This document shows, one piece after another, positions 38,454 to 46,334 of a stretch of 64,000 nucleotides of DNA. Numbering within the stretch: the stretch's first letter is position 1; every line of letters starts with the position of its first letter. Origin of the DNA: a bacterium (GTDB lineage Bacteria; Elusimicrobiota; Elusimicrobia; Elusimicrobiales; UBA9959); the NCBI GenBank assembly GCA_021811185.1, contig JAJZPL010000006.1, positions 1 through 64,000 on the forward strand, in the 5' to 3' direction. A model generated the notes under the pieces. The model was not told the origin of the DNA. It did no database searches and saw only the letters and a program-made list of their open reading frames with translations. The translations under genes were made by a program, and so were the position numbers.

Positions 38454-39864
38454 GCTCGTTTTCGCGTACAAAGGCCGGTACTGGGTACGGGACTCCCGCA
38501 CTCTGGAGACCCTGTCCGCCATGGCCAAAGCCGCCGGCCATACCACCTCGCTGGCCTACGACCCCGACCTCTTCGGCGTTTCGGACAATGTCCTAAGCCT
38601 GCCCTGGCTTAACCGCCTGCTGTTCGACCCGCGGAAAACCGCGGTTAAGGCCGCCGCCTCCGGCGCGGACTGGATAGTCCTGCTGGAAAACCTCACCAAC
38701 AGGCCCTGGATAGAAAATTTTATAAAGATACTCAGCGAGTCCCATTACAAAGGCCGCATCGCCATGGTTTCCTGTCGAGGCGAAGCCTCGATAGGAGGCG
38801 AGGCCTCGATAGGATTGTTGGGGGAGCCGGAGGGCGTGTTCGGGGGGTTCTTGAAGGCTTTGCCCGGCCAGCTGCCGCAAAAGCTCAGGGGCGAAGGCCT
38901 GGCCGACCTGGACGCCCTGCCGCTGCCGGACCTGGACCTGTTCGCGCCTTACGAGGACTTCCGGACCAGCTACATGGCTTATGCCGGCAAAGGCTGCTCG
39001 GGCGCCTGCTCCTACTGCGAAGAACCCTACTACCGGAAGGCCTGCGGCCCCGGTTACGCCCGGTTGCGCCGGCCCGCCCGGGTGATAGAAGAGCTGGCGG
39101 CGGTGAAAAAACGCTTCGGGACCCGCGAGATAACCTTCAAAGATTCGGTCTTTACCGCGGACAAGGCCTGGCTGAAGGAATTCCTCGCTTTTTACAAGAC
39201 CGCGATAGGCGTGCCCTTCAAGTGTTTCGGCCGCGCGGACGCCTTCGACCCGGTGACGGCCGCCATGCTTAAGGACGCCGGCTGTTACTGCGTGGAATTC
39301 GGCCTGCAGACCTTCAATGAAAGGATCCGTTCTTCCGTGTTGAAGCGCCCTGAAACCTTGGAAGCGGTGCAGAAGGCCTTTGCCGCCTGCGCCGCCGCCG
39401 GCTTGGCTTACGACGCCGACTATATTTTCGGCCTGCCCGGGGAAAGCGTTGCGGACCATCTCGAAGCCGCGCGCCGGTTCTCGGCGCTGGCCGGCCTTAA
39501 CCGGATAAAATGCCATAACCTGGTGTATTACAAAGGCTTCGGGGTAACCGACTATGCCGTAAAAGGCGGGTATGTGGACGAGGCCTCCGTAGAGGCTGGA
39601 GATTTTTTCAGCGGCGACAGGGCCGCTCCCGGCATGCGCGGCGCGGATTCGGCCTTCCGCAAACTTTTCAAACTTTACGGGTTGCCGGGAGGCCGGGCGC
39701 TGGGCCTCGCCGCCAGCTCCGGTCTCTGGCGCGCCTTCCGATTCATCCCCGCTTTCCTGCTTAAGCCCTTGGAGCTTCTCGGCGGTCTGCTGCGGGGCGA
39801 CCGCCGCTTCTTCGTTTACCTGAAAAATTATCCGTTACGGGTGCTGAAAGTTATTGTAGAATAG
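38446..39864 (+). CDS. Radical SAM protein
   Basis: This 472-residue protein is related in layout to its upstream neighbour: an N-terminal alpha/beta domain (about 1-145) and a radical SAM core with C184-x3-C188-x2-C191 (CSGACSYC), EITFKDSVFTADK, VEFGLQTFNERIRSSVLKR and DYIFGLPGES. The C-terminal 80 residues are hydrophobic and basic and may touch the membrane. Residues near 111-122 read GEASIGGEASIG, an in-frame tandem duplication made by an 18-bp repeat. The 8-bp overlap with the previous gene implies a paired role. The substrate is unknown. Confidence 0.84.
   Translation: MSKLVFAYKGRYWVRDSRTLETLSAMAKAAGHTTSLAYDPDLFGVSDNVLSLPWLNRLLFDPRKTAVKAAASGADWIVLLENLTNRPWIENFIKILSESHYKGRIAMVSCRGEASIGGEASIGLLGEPEGVFGGFLKALPGQLPQKLRGEGLADLDALPLPDLDLFAPYEDFRTSYMAYAGKGCSGACSYCEEPYYRKACGPGYARLRRPARVIEELAAVKKRFGTREITFKDSVFTADKAWLKEFLAFYKTAIGVPFKCFGRADAFDPVTAAMLKDAGCYCVEFGLQTFNERIRSSVLKRPETLEAVQKAFAACAAAGLAYDADYIFGLPGESVADHLEAARRFSALAGLNRIKCHNLVYYKGFGVTDYAVKGGYVDEASVEAGDFFSGDRAAPGMRGADSAFRKLFKLYGLPGGRALGLAASSGLWRAFRFIPAFLLKPLELLGGLLRGDRRFFVYLKNYPLRVLKVIVE
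38775..38814. repeat. In-frame palindromic tandem repeat in the radical SAM gene
   Basis: TCGAGGC-GAA-GCCTCGA forms a 7-bp stem at 38775-38791. The 18-bp unit at 38779-38796 is repeated in tandem at 38797-38814 with one mismatch, encoding GEASIG twice. It resembles the palindrome in the GT9 gene by its GGCGA/CCTCG core. Confidence 0.8.
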
Positions 39865-39890
39865 TGTTTAAATAACGGGGGAGGACCAAT

Positions 39891-40034
39891 ATGGGAACAA
39901 TATTCTTTCTCGGGTTTCATTACATAGCCAAATACAACACGCAGTTCGACTTCGTGATCTTCTGCTTCCTGGTCTCTTTGGACACGCTGAGCTTGCTGAA
40001 ACTTATCAAGATGTTTCGTAAGAAAGCCGTGTAA
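39891..40034 (+). CDS. Small membrane protein, 47 residues
   Basis: ATG at 39891 follows GGGGGAGG with 6-7 bp spacing, one of the best ribosome-binding sites in the window, and the frame ends at TAA 40032-40034. The product begins MGTIFFLGFHYIAKYNTQ, then has a hydrophobic segment FDFVIFCFLVSLDTLSLL and a basic end (KMFRKKAV). It fills the gap between the radical SAM gene and the barrel gene. There is no known family that I can name. The strong ribosome-binding site and the lack of another feature in the gap support it as real. Confidence 0.55.
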   Translation: MGTIFFLGFHYIAKYNTQFDFVIFCFLVSLDTLSLLKLIKMFRKKAV

Positions 40035-40072
40035 CTGAAGACGCGCCGCGAACTGTCAGGAACCGGTTTTAA

Positions 40073-40609
40073 ATGAAAAAACACGTAATTTGTTTAGCCA
40101 TATCCGCGTTATTCCCTCTGTGCCTCTGCGCCGAAGAAACTCCGGCGGTCTCTTCTTCGCCCGTAGCCGCCGCCGCGGGCGCGGCGGTTCCGCTGGAGCA
40201 CAAAGCCGGCAGCTATAACCTCGACATAAACTATCCCGGGGCCGGGGTCCGTTATTTCGTGGCCGACGGCAAAGCTTTGGAATTGCTGGGCCAGGGCCAG
40301 GACCATGTTTTTGTGGGCGGCCTGCGTTATTATTTATATCCCGGATCCCTGCGGCAGGGCGGCCTGAGCCCTTACTTCGCGGCGGAGGCGGATTACCTCG
40401 GCTTCAAGGGCGACTACGCCAAAGGCAAAGGTTTCGGCGCCGGGCTCTACGCCGGCACGGAGTACCGCCTTAACCGTACTTTCTCGGTGCAGGCCGACCT
40501 GGGCGCCATGTACGTGTCGGTGAAAGACAAGGACACCGCCCTGATGGAAAGCGGACTCGAGTTCCTGCTTAACCTGGGCGTCAACATTTACTTCGGCGGT
40601 GTTAAATAA
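40073..40609 (+). CDS. Small outer-membrane beta-barrel protein
   Basis: The 178-residue protein has a signal peptide (MKKHVICLAISALFPLCLCA) and an Ala-rich mature start. About eight alternating strands follow (SYNLDINYPGAGVRYFV, HVFVGGLRYYLYPG, LSPYFAAEADYLGF, GFGAGLYAGTEYRLN, FSVQADLGAMYVSV, FLLNLGVNIYFGG) and end in an aromatic-rich terminal strand. It resembles small 8-stranded OmpA/OmpX-like barrels. The function is unknown. Its stop codon overlaps the start of the next gene (TAATG), implying coupled expression. Confidence 0.72.
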   Translation: MKKHVICLAISALFPLCLCAEETPAVSSSPVAAAAGAAVPLEHKAGSYNLDINYPGAGVRYFVADGKALELLGQGQDHVFVGGLRYYLYPGSLRQGGLSPYFAAEADYLGFKGDYAKGKGFGAGLYAGTEYRLNRTFSVQADLGAMYVSVKDKDTALMESGLEFLLNLGVNIYFGGVK

Positions 40610-42069
40610 TGAGAAAACAAATATTGACTGCTTTTATATTGTGTTTTTTCGCCGGGGCCGCGTCCGCCGGGTTCAGCCTGGGCCGCCCGGCCGCCGTTAA
40701 AAAGCAGGTCTCGAAGCTGGACGATAAAGTGCACGCCAGACAACTGGCCGGCGCCGCTGCCAACCAGGCGCCCGCGAACGTGAGCGTAACCGCTATCTCC
40801 ACTACCGTGGCGGCGGGGGGGCTTGCCGTGCTTTCGGTTTCCGCTATCGATCCCGACGGGGACACCCTGCACTATTCCTGGTCCGCCGCGTCCGGCACGC
40901 TGAGCGGGACTTCGGGTGCCAGCGTGTATTGGCTGGCGCCGTCCACACCCGGAGTTTATTCGGTGAACTGCGTGGTCTCGGACGGCAAGGCCGCCGCCCC
41001 CGGGAGCGTGGGCGTGGCGGCGGTGACGCCCGGCACCCTTAAATGGAAATTCACGCCTTCGACCGCGGCTAATTTTCTCGTATCCCCCGCAGTGGGGAAC
41101 GGGGGCATAGTCTACGCCACGGCCGATAACAGGCTTTTCGCGGTAAATACCGACGGTTTGGAAAAGTGGGTTTTTACACTTGAAAGCCCGGACAACTTTA
41201 ACACTAGTTTCGGGCCGGTTATTGGCGGGGACGGGACCATCTACGCGGTTACAGACAGCGGGAAAACATACGCCCTTAATCCCGACAAGAGTTCCAAGTG
41301 GGCAACCCCCTTCGTTTCAGCCACCACCGTTTCAGTGCCTCCGGTGATAGCACCCGACGGGACGGCATACGTTTACGACGACAGCGCCAACCTTTACCAG
41401 GTAACCCCCGGCGGCATAGGGGTGTCCACCTTCACGGACCTGACCGGGATCCCCGGGCCGCCGGCAATAGGCGCGAACGGGACCATTTACCTGCTGGACG
41501 GCTCGGACGTACTTTACTCAATCCCCCCTGAGGGGCTTATTGCCTCCACCGCTACCGACATGTCCGGGATTTCCGTGCCTTTGACCATAGCGTCAGATGG
41601 AACTATTTATTGGGTAGACACGGCCCTTCATGCCTGGGAAGCTGACGGCAGCGATAAATGGGGGACCAGCTTCCCTTTTACGGGCGTAGTCAGCGACAAC
41701 CCGGTGCTGGGCACCGACGCCGGGGTATATTTGTACTCCTACGACTCGCTGGCGCCGGCATCAGTGTTGTACAAGGTCAGTTCCGGTACCGGAGCCGGCA
41801 TGCCTTTCACGCCTGTGCCGGCGCTCACCGCCGTTAACTTTTCCGCCGCGCCCGGCCCCGGCGGCGCCGTCTACGTGGTGGACAGCGATACCGATCTGTA
41901 CGGAATAAATTCCGCCGGTTCTACCGAGTGGGGCCCCGTAGCGCCCGACTCGGGCATTATCAGCGCGCCCCCGCAGGCCGGCTCGGACGGCACGGTGGCT
42001 TTTACCGACGATACTGCTTCCGGCAGCGTCTACGCCGTATATTCTACTGCGGCCTTGCCCGTCCCGTAG
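40609..42069 (+). CDS. Secreted PKD/Ig plus PQQ-like beta-propeller protein
   Basis: The 486-residue protein has a signal peptide (MRKQILTAFILCFFAGAASA). An Ig/PKD-like domain covers about 50-140 (SAIDPDGDTLHYSWSA; YSVNCVVSDGKA). An eight-bladed propeller of PQQ type fills about 143-486, with blade motifs GGIVYATADNRLFAVN, DGTIYAVTDSGKTYALN, NGTIYLLDGSDVLYSI, DGTIYWVDTALHAWE and GGAVYVVDSDTDLYGIN. Exported PQQ-like propellers without a quinone site usually act as scaffolds, as BamB does. It overlaps the barrel gene upstream by 1 bp, so the two may interact at the outer membrane. Confidence 0.75.
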   Translation: MRKQILTAFILCFFAGAASAGFSLGRPAAVKKQVSKLDDKVHARQLAGAAANQAPANVSVTAISTTVAAGGLAVLSVSAIDPDGDTLHYSWSAASGTLSGTSGASVYWLAPSTPGVYSVNCVVSDGKAAAPGSVGVAAVTPGTLKWKFTPSTAANFLVSPAVGNGGIVYATADNRLFAVNTDGLEKWVFTLESPDNFNTSFGPVIGGDGTIYAVTDSGKTYALNPDKSSKWATPFVSATTVSVPPVIAPDGTAYVYDDSANLYQVTPGGIGVSTFTDLTGIPGPPAIGANGTIYLLDGSDVLYSIPPEGLIASTATDMSGISVPLTIASDGTIYWVDTALHAWEADGSDKWGTSFPFTGVVSDNPVLGTDAGVYLYSYDSLAPASVLYKVSSGTGAGMPFTPVPALTAVNFSAAPGPGGAVYVVDSDTDLYGINSAGSTEWGPVAPDSGIISAPPQAGSDGTVAFTDDTASGSVYAVYSTAALPVP

Positions 42070-42074
42070 CGCCG

Positions 42075-42659
42075 ATGGACCTGTCTTACCTGAAACGCAG
42101 GAACAAGAATATTTTTGCGGCTTATAAATTACGCAAGCGCTGCGAGGCCGTTTTTGACTGTCTCCGGGCCGCAGCGCCCGGGAACGAGAGTCCCTCGGTG
42201 CTGGACATCGGCGCCTGCGACGGCAGGCTCCTCTCCTACATAAAAGACAGGCTGCCCGGCGCGGCCTGCGAGGGCATAGAGCCGGACCAGCGGTTCTACG
42301 CTAAGGCGTCCGACCCCAGGATCCGGGTCCGCCCGGGGCGGGCGGAGAAACTGGACTTCCCGGACGCCTCTTTCGACTTCGCCTTTATGAGCTCGGTGCT
42401 CGAGCACGTGGAAGACGCCGCCGCGGGGCTGGCCGAGGCGCGGCGGGTGCTTAAGCCAGGAGGCGCGCTTTGCGTGATAGCCGTGTTCCCGCTGTACGAA
42501 AAGATGACCGTGCTTACGGGGATGAAGAAGAGCGACCATTTCAGGAATTACAGCCTGCCGGAGCTGAAAGCCGCGCTTTCGGCCGCGGGTTTTTCCGTGG
42601 TTAAGGCGGAGCCCATGCCTTTTCCCCTGTTCTATAACCTGGCCCTGGCCCGCAAGTAA
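42075..42659 (+). CDS. Class I SAM-dependent methyltransferase
   Basis: The 194-residue protein starts at ATG 42075, 5 bp after the propeller stop; the open frame extends back into that gene but the upstream part is a shadow. The SAM-binding motif I is VLDIGACDGR at about 41-50, EPD at the second strand, RPGRAEKLDFPDASFDF and the VLEHVEDAAAGLAEA post-motif. This is the Methyltransf_11/UbiE-like type. The substrate is unknown. Neighbouring glycan genes suggest a carbohydrate or lipid. Confidence 0.86.
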   Translation: MDLSYLKRRNKNIFAAYKLRKRCEAVFDCLRAAAPGNESPSVLDIGACDGRLLSYIKDRLPGAACEGIEPDQRFYAKASDPRIRVRPGRAEKLDFPDASFDFAFMSSVLEHVEDAAAGLAEARRVLKPGGALCVIAVFPLYEKMTVLTGMKKSDHFRNYSLPELKAALSAAGFSVVKAEPMPFPLFYNLALARK

Positions 42660-42703
42660 GACGGGCGGTTGCCTGCCGCCCGGAACGACGCGGCCGATCA
42701 GCT

Positions 42704-44404
42704 ATGTCAAAATTTACAGATCTCATAAAAAGTTCCCCGCTGCTCGCGGCGGCGTTCTTTTTGTGTTTTGCCGTCTATTCCAATTCGTTGGGCAATGGTT
42801 TCCAGCGGGACGACCTGCCGCATATAGTGAACAACGCGGCCATAAGGGAGTTGTCGTCATTTCCCAGACTATTTTCCAGGGATTATTTCCAGCTGAACGG
42901 GGCGGTGGCCTACCGGCCCGTAGTGGTTGCGCTCCGTATGCTGGAATACAAGGCTTTCGGGCTAGACGCGCGGCTGTGGCGCCTGTTCGACCTGCTGCTG
43001 CACGCGGTTAACGCGGCGCTCCTGTGCTGGGTGATCCTGGCCGTCTCCGGGCTTCCGGGGGCGGCGGCCGCCGCCGGCGTGCTGTTCCTGCTGCACCCCG
43101 CCCAGACCGAGGCGCTGAATTACGTTTCCAACGGGCAATGCGATATCCTCTGCCTGTTTTTCCTGCTCGTTTCCTTTCTCGCTTATCTGAACGAAAAACG
43201 CTTTTTTTCCCTGGCCGCCTTTTCCCTGGCGCTTCTCAGCAAAGAAATGGCGCTGGCTTTCCCGCTGCTGCTCCTGGTTTATGCCTATTACTACGGGGAC
43301 CTGCGGAAAGACTGGAAAACTCCGGCTTTAGGCGCGGGTCTGTCCCTGGTTTTCCTGTTGTGGCGGCTTTTCTACTTCAAGGCCGGCCCGGGTTTTATCG
43401 ATAAGGTGCCGTCCCAGGGCGCGTTCGGCTTCACGCTGGCGGGGGCGGCGGCCGCCGTAGTAAAATTCCCTGTTCTGGTCGTCTATTACCTGAAACTGCT
43501 GGTTTGGCCGGCCGCGCTGAGCGTGGAAATAGACAGGATCCTGCCGGCGGCGGGGCTGTTTTCCGGCCCGCACATAGCGCTGGCCTGGCTGTTCCTGGCC
43601 GCGCTGGCGGGCGCCGTGTATTTTTACGCGAAGAACAAGATCTACGCATTTAGCCTGATCTCTTTCATTCTCGCTTTGTTGCCCGTTTCCGGCCTGGTGC
43701 CCCTTACCAGCGTGCTGCAGGAGCATTTTGTGTATATCCCGTCGGTGTTCTTTTGCCTGCTAGCAGGCCTGGGTTTTGCCAAAGCCTGGAGCCGGGCCGC
43801 ATGGCGGAAAATATCAGTCCCGGTTCTCGCGTTGCTCCTGCTGGCTTCAGCCGGCAGGATCTGGGCGCGCAACGCGGACTGGCGCACCCCGCTGACCCTG
43901 GCGGAAGCGGATGTGCGCGCTTTCCCGGGCTCAAGCTCGGCGCTGGCCGGCCTGGCTTCCGCCAAAAGCGCCGCCGGGGACTACGCAGGGGCCCTGGACC
44001 TCTGCCTGAAAGCCGAGGCGGCCGGGCCGCCGGACGGGGAGGTGTATTTTCTCGCGGCGGAAATTTACCTGCGCTCGGGTGCCCGCGAAAAGGCCCTGGC
44101 CTCGGCCCGCCTGGGCCTGGAGATGGACCTGAACAGCCCGGACGCACGCGTTAATATTGCCAGGATCTACGCCCGCGCGGGGATGCCGGACGAGGCGCTG
44201 GCGGCGGCGCGCGAGGCCGCGGCGCTGTTCCCTTATTTCGAACCGGCCTACCTGACGCTGGGTGAAATTTTGCTGCTCGAAAAGCGGCCTGCGGAAGCCG
44301 AAAGGATGTTCGCGGAGGCGCTGCGGCTGAACAGCCGTTCTGCCGCCGCAAAAAGGCTTGCGGACTTGCGCCGCCCCGTGCCGTACTCAGGTAAGACTAA
44401 ATAG
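42704..44404 (+). CDS. TMTC-like GT-C membrane protein with TPRs (copy 1)
   Basis: The 566-residue protein has about ten membrane spans in residues 10-400 and TPR-like repeats in about 410-555 (SALAGLASAKSAAGDYAGAL; PDARVNIARIYARAGMPDEAL). The first extracytoplasmic loop holds the acidic pair in GNGFQRDDLPHI, and the later HPAQTEALNYVSNGQCDIL motif is shared with copies at 46335 and 48268. This is the layout of GT-C glycosyltransferases of the TMTC/PMT type, which use lipid-linked sugars outside the membrane. The acceptor is unknown. It leads a run of four related membrane genes. Confidence 0.72.
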   Translation: MSKFTDLIKSSPLLAAAFFLCFAVYSNSLGNGFQRDDLPHIVNNAAIRELSSFPRLFSRDYFQLNGAVAYRPVVVALRMLEYKAFGLDARLWRLFDLLLHAVNAALLCWVILAVSGLPGAAAAAGVLFLLHPAQTEALNYVSNGQCDILCLFFLLVSFLAYLNEKRFFSLAAFSLALLSKEMALAFPLLLLVYAYYYGDLRKDWKTPALGAGLSLVFLLWRLFYFKAGPGFIDKVPSQGAFGFTLAGAAAAVVKFPVLVVYYLKLLVWPAALSVEIDRILPAAGLFSGPHIALAWLFLAALAGAVYFYAKNKIYAFSLISFILALLPVSGLVPLTSVLQEHFVYIPSVFFCLLAGLGFAKAWSRAAWRKISVPVLALLLLASAGRIWARNADWRTPLTLAEADVRAFPGSSSALAGLASAKSAAGDYAGALDLCLKAEAAGPPDGEVYFLAAEIYLRSGAREKALASARLGLEMDLNSPDARVNIARIYARAGMPDEALAAAREAAALFPYFEPAYLTLGEILLLEKRPAEAERMFAEALRLNSRSAAAKRLADLRRPVPYSGKTK

Positions 44405-44412
44405 CAGAAGAT

Positions 44413-46293
44413 ATGAGCGTAAAACGCGCCCTCGAAACGCTTAAAAGCGAAAAATGGCTGTTCATTCTCCTGCTCATGGGTTTGGCGGTTGCGGTTTTCC
44501 TGATCCGGCATGACTTTGCCTGGCCGCATTACAACGAGGACCTGCTCCAGTTATCGATGCGGCACGCCTTCTTTCGCAAAAGCCTGCTCCAGTTCGGCCA
44601 ATTCCCTTTGCGTTCCCCATATATCGGGGGCGGGTACCCTATTTTGGGAGACCCGGAGGACCCGTCCCTTAGCCCGTTCGTCCTGCTTACTTTGGTTTTC
44701 GGGGAGACGGCGGGTCTTAAACTTATAGCTTTGCTGATATTCCTGGCCGGGGCCGCCGGCATGTTCAAGTTCGCCGAGAAAGAGTGCGGGTACAGCAGGC
44801 CGGCCGCGCTTTTTTCCGCGCTGGCGCTGGCCTTCAGCGGCTGGTTCCATATGCGCATCGTCGGCGGGAATATCAACGAGCTTTACTATTTTCTCACACC
44901 GCTCATCCTGCTGCTGTACGGCGGCTACCGGAAGACAGGCCGTAATCTGCTTCCCCTTTCGCTCTTGTTGTTCACGATAGCCATGGACGGCAAACTGGTT
45001 TTCATTGTCGTGATGCTTTTCCTGTTCCTTTACGTTTCCCTTTCCGGAGCGGAGAAGACGCCTGGCGGAGAATGGCATTTTGACCTTTCGGTCTATAAAA
45101 AGTTTTTCGTGTTCGTGGCGGCAGGAATACTGCTCAGCGCCGTCAAGATCCTGCCGGTCATGGAGCTGTTTTCCATGAAAGGAGGGATATTTAACGCGAA
45201 GGTTGATACGCATCCGAACCTGTATCCGCAGACCGCCATGATGGGGTATACCGCCAAAATGCTCTTCAAGGGGCTTGTTCTGGGGTTAAACGAGCGGAAC
45301 GTCTCGCCGCTCGGCTTGAACCAGCTTTATGTAGGCCCAGCGCTTCTGCTGGCTTTCTTGGCCGCAATGGCCGCTGAAGCCGGAAGGCTTTGGAGATGGG
45401 GCGTGTTATTTACGGTCTTCCTGTTCCTTTCCATGGGGATGTACGCGCCGGTGGATATCCTGAAGCCTTTATGGCACCTGCCGTTCTACAATATGATCGG
45501 GCTTCCGTTCAAATATTTCAACTTTTTCGTTATTTTCATTATCTGCCTGGGAGGGGGGGCTTTCGTGGATCTTCTCCGCGGCGTTTTGAGATCCGGGGCG
45601 AGGAACTACATCCTGGCCGGTTTCTTCTGCGTCGCCCTGCTTCCCCCGCTGGTCTTCAGCGCGGGCATGAGGCGGCAATTTGACGGGAGACCGCTAAGCC
45701 AGCTTAAGTATTCCGCCGCTCTCAAAAGATCCTTTTCCCAGGTAAGGGAGGCGCTTCCCAGCGACGACAGGCGCTGGACCCGGATGTATTTTAACCAGCT
45801 CCAGGGCGTGGGAACGCTGAACTGGTACGGGGCCATACTGCTGCCGGAGAACCCCCAGCCCGCTTTTATCGCCGAGTATCTGAAACTCGAGCCGGTCTTA
45901 CGGCCCAACCCCAGGTACCGGGGGGAGGTTTTTACCGCCAACAGCGCGAACTTGGCCCGCATAACGCGCTTCACTCCGAACCGCATAGGCATACACGCGG
46001 AACTGTCCGGCCCGGATACCGTTACCGTGAACCAGAATTACAGCCGCGATTTCTCTTCCGACAAGGGCAGGGTTTTCGATAGTAACGGCCTGCTGGGGGT
46101 GGAACTGCCCGCAGCAGGCAGTTATGACGTGGAATTGCGCTACCTGCCCTTCTCGTTCCTGGCGGGGGCCCTGATCTCCCTGCTGACTGCCGCGGCGCTG
46201 CTTTACGACGCCGTCGCAATGAGGAGGAGGCGGAGCCGGCGGGAGACCCTAGAAAACGTTTGTCCTGTGATAGGAATGAAAAGTAGAATCTAG
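44413..46293 (+). CDS. YfhO-like large membrane protein
   Basis: The 626-residue protein has an N-terminal span followed by the loop HDFAWPHYNEDLLQ, whose ED pair matches GT-C catalytic loops. About twelve spans run to residue 425 (FSALALAFSGWFHMRIVGGN; SPLGLNQLYVGPALLLAFLAAM). A soluble extracytoplasmic beta domain (about 435-580) and a last span near 592-610 follow. The layout matches the YfhO family of putative GT-C enzymes that glycosylate lipoteichoic acid or other surface polymers in other bacteria. There are no TPRs. It starts 9 bp after copy 1. Confidence 0.68.
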   Translation: MSVKRALETLKSEKWLFILLLMGLAVAVFLIRHDFAWPHYNEDLLQLSMRHAFFRKSLLQFGQFPLRSPYIGGGYPILGDPEDPSLSPFVLLTLVFGETAGLKLIALLIFLAGAAGMFKFAEKECGYSRPAALFSALALAFSGWFHMRIVGGNINELYYFLTPLILLLYGGYRKTGRNLLPLSLLLFTIAMDGKLVFIVVMLFLFLYVSLSGAEKTPGGEWHFDLSVYKKFFVFVAAGILLSAVKILPVMELFSMKGGIFNAKVDTHPNLYPQTAMMGYTAKMLFKGLVLGLNERNVSPLGLNQLYVGPALLLAFLAAMAAEAGRLWRWGVLFTVFLFLSMGMYAPVDILKPLWHLPFYNMIGLPFKYFNFFVIFIICLGGGAFVDLLRGVLRSGARNYILAGFFCVALLPPLVFSAGMRRQFDGRPLSQLKYSAALKRSFSQVREALPSDDRRWTRMYFNQLQGVGTLNWYGAILLPENPQPAFIAEYLKLEPVLRPNPRYRGEVFTANSANLARITRFTPNRIGIHAELSGPDTVTVNQNYSRDFSSDKGRVFDSNGLLGVELPAAGSYDVELRYLPFSFLAGALISLLTAAALLYDAVAMRRRRSRRETLENVCPVIGMKSRI

Positions 46294-46334
46294 TACGCGC
46301 GCTTTCGCCCGCCGGGCTCCGCCGCCTATAACTT

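Noticed and set aside
38775-38814. CRISPR-like direct repeat
   Set aside because: There are only two adjacent 18-bp copies without spacers, in frame inside a coding gene.
41928-42074. 49-codon extension of the methyltransferase frame
   Set aside because: It overlaps the propeller gene in another frame and is low-quality Arg/Gly-rich sequence. ATG 42075 is the sensible start.
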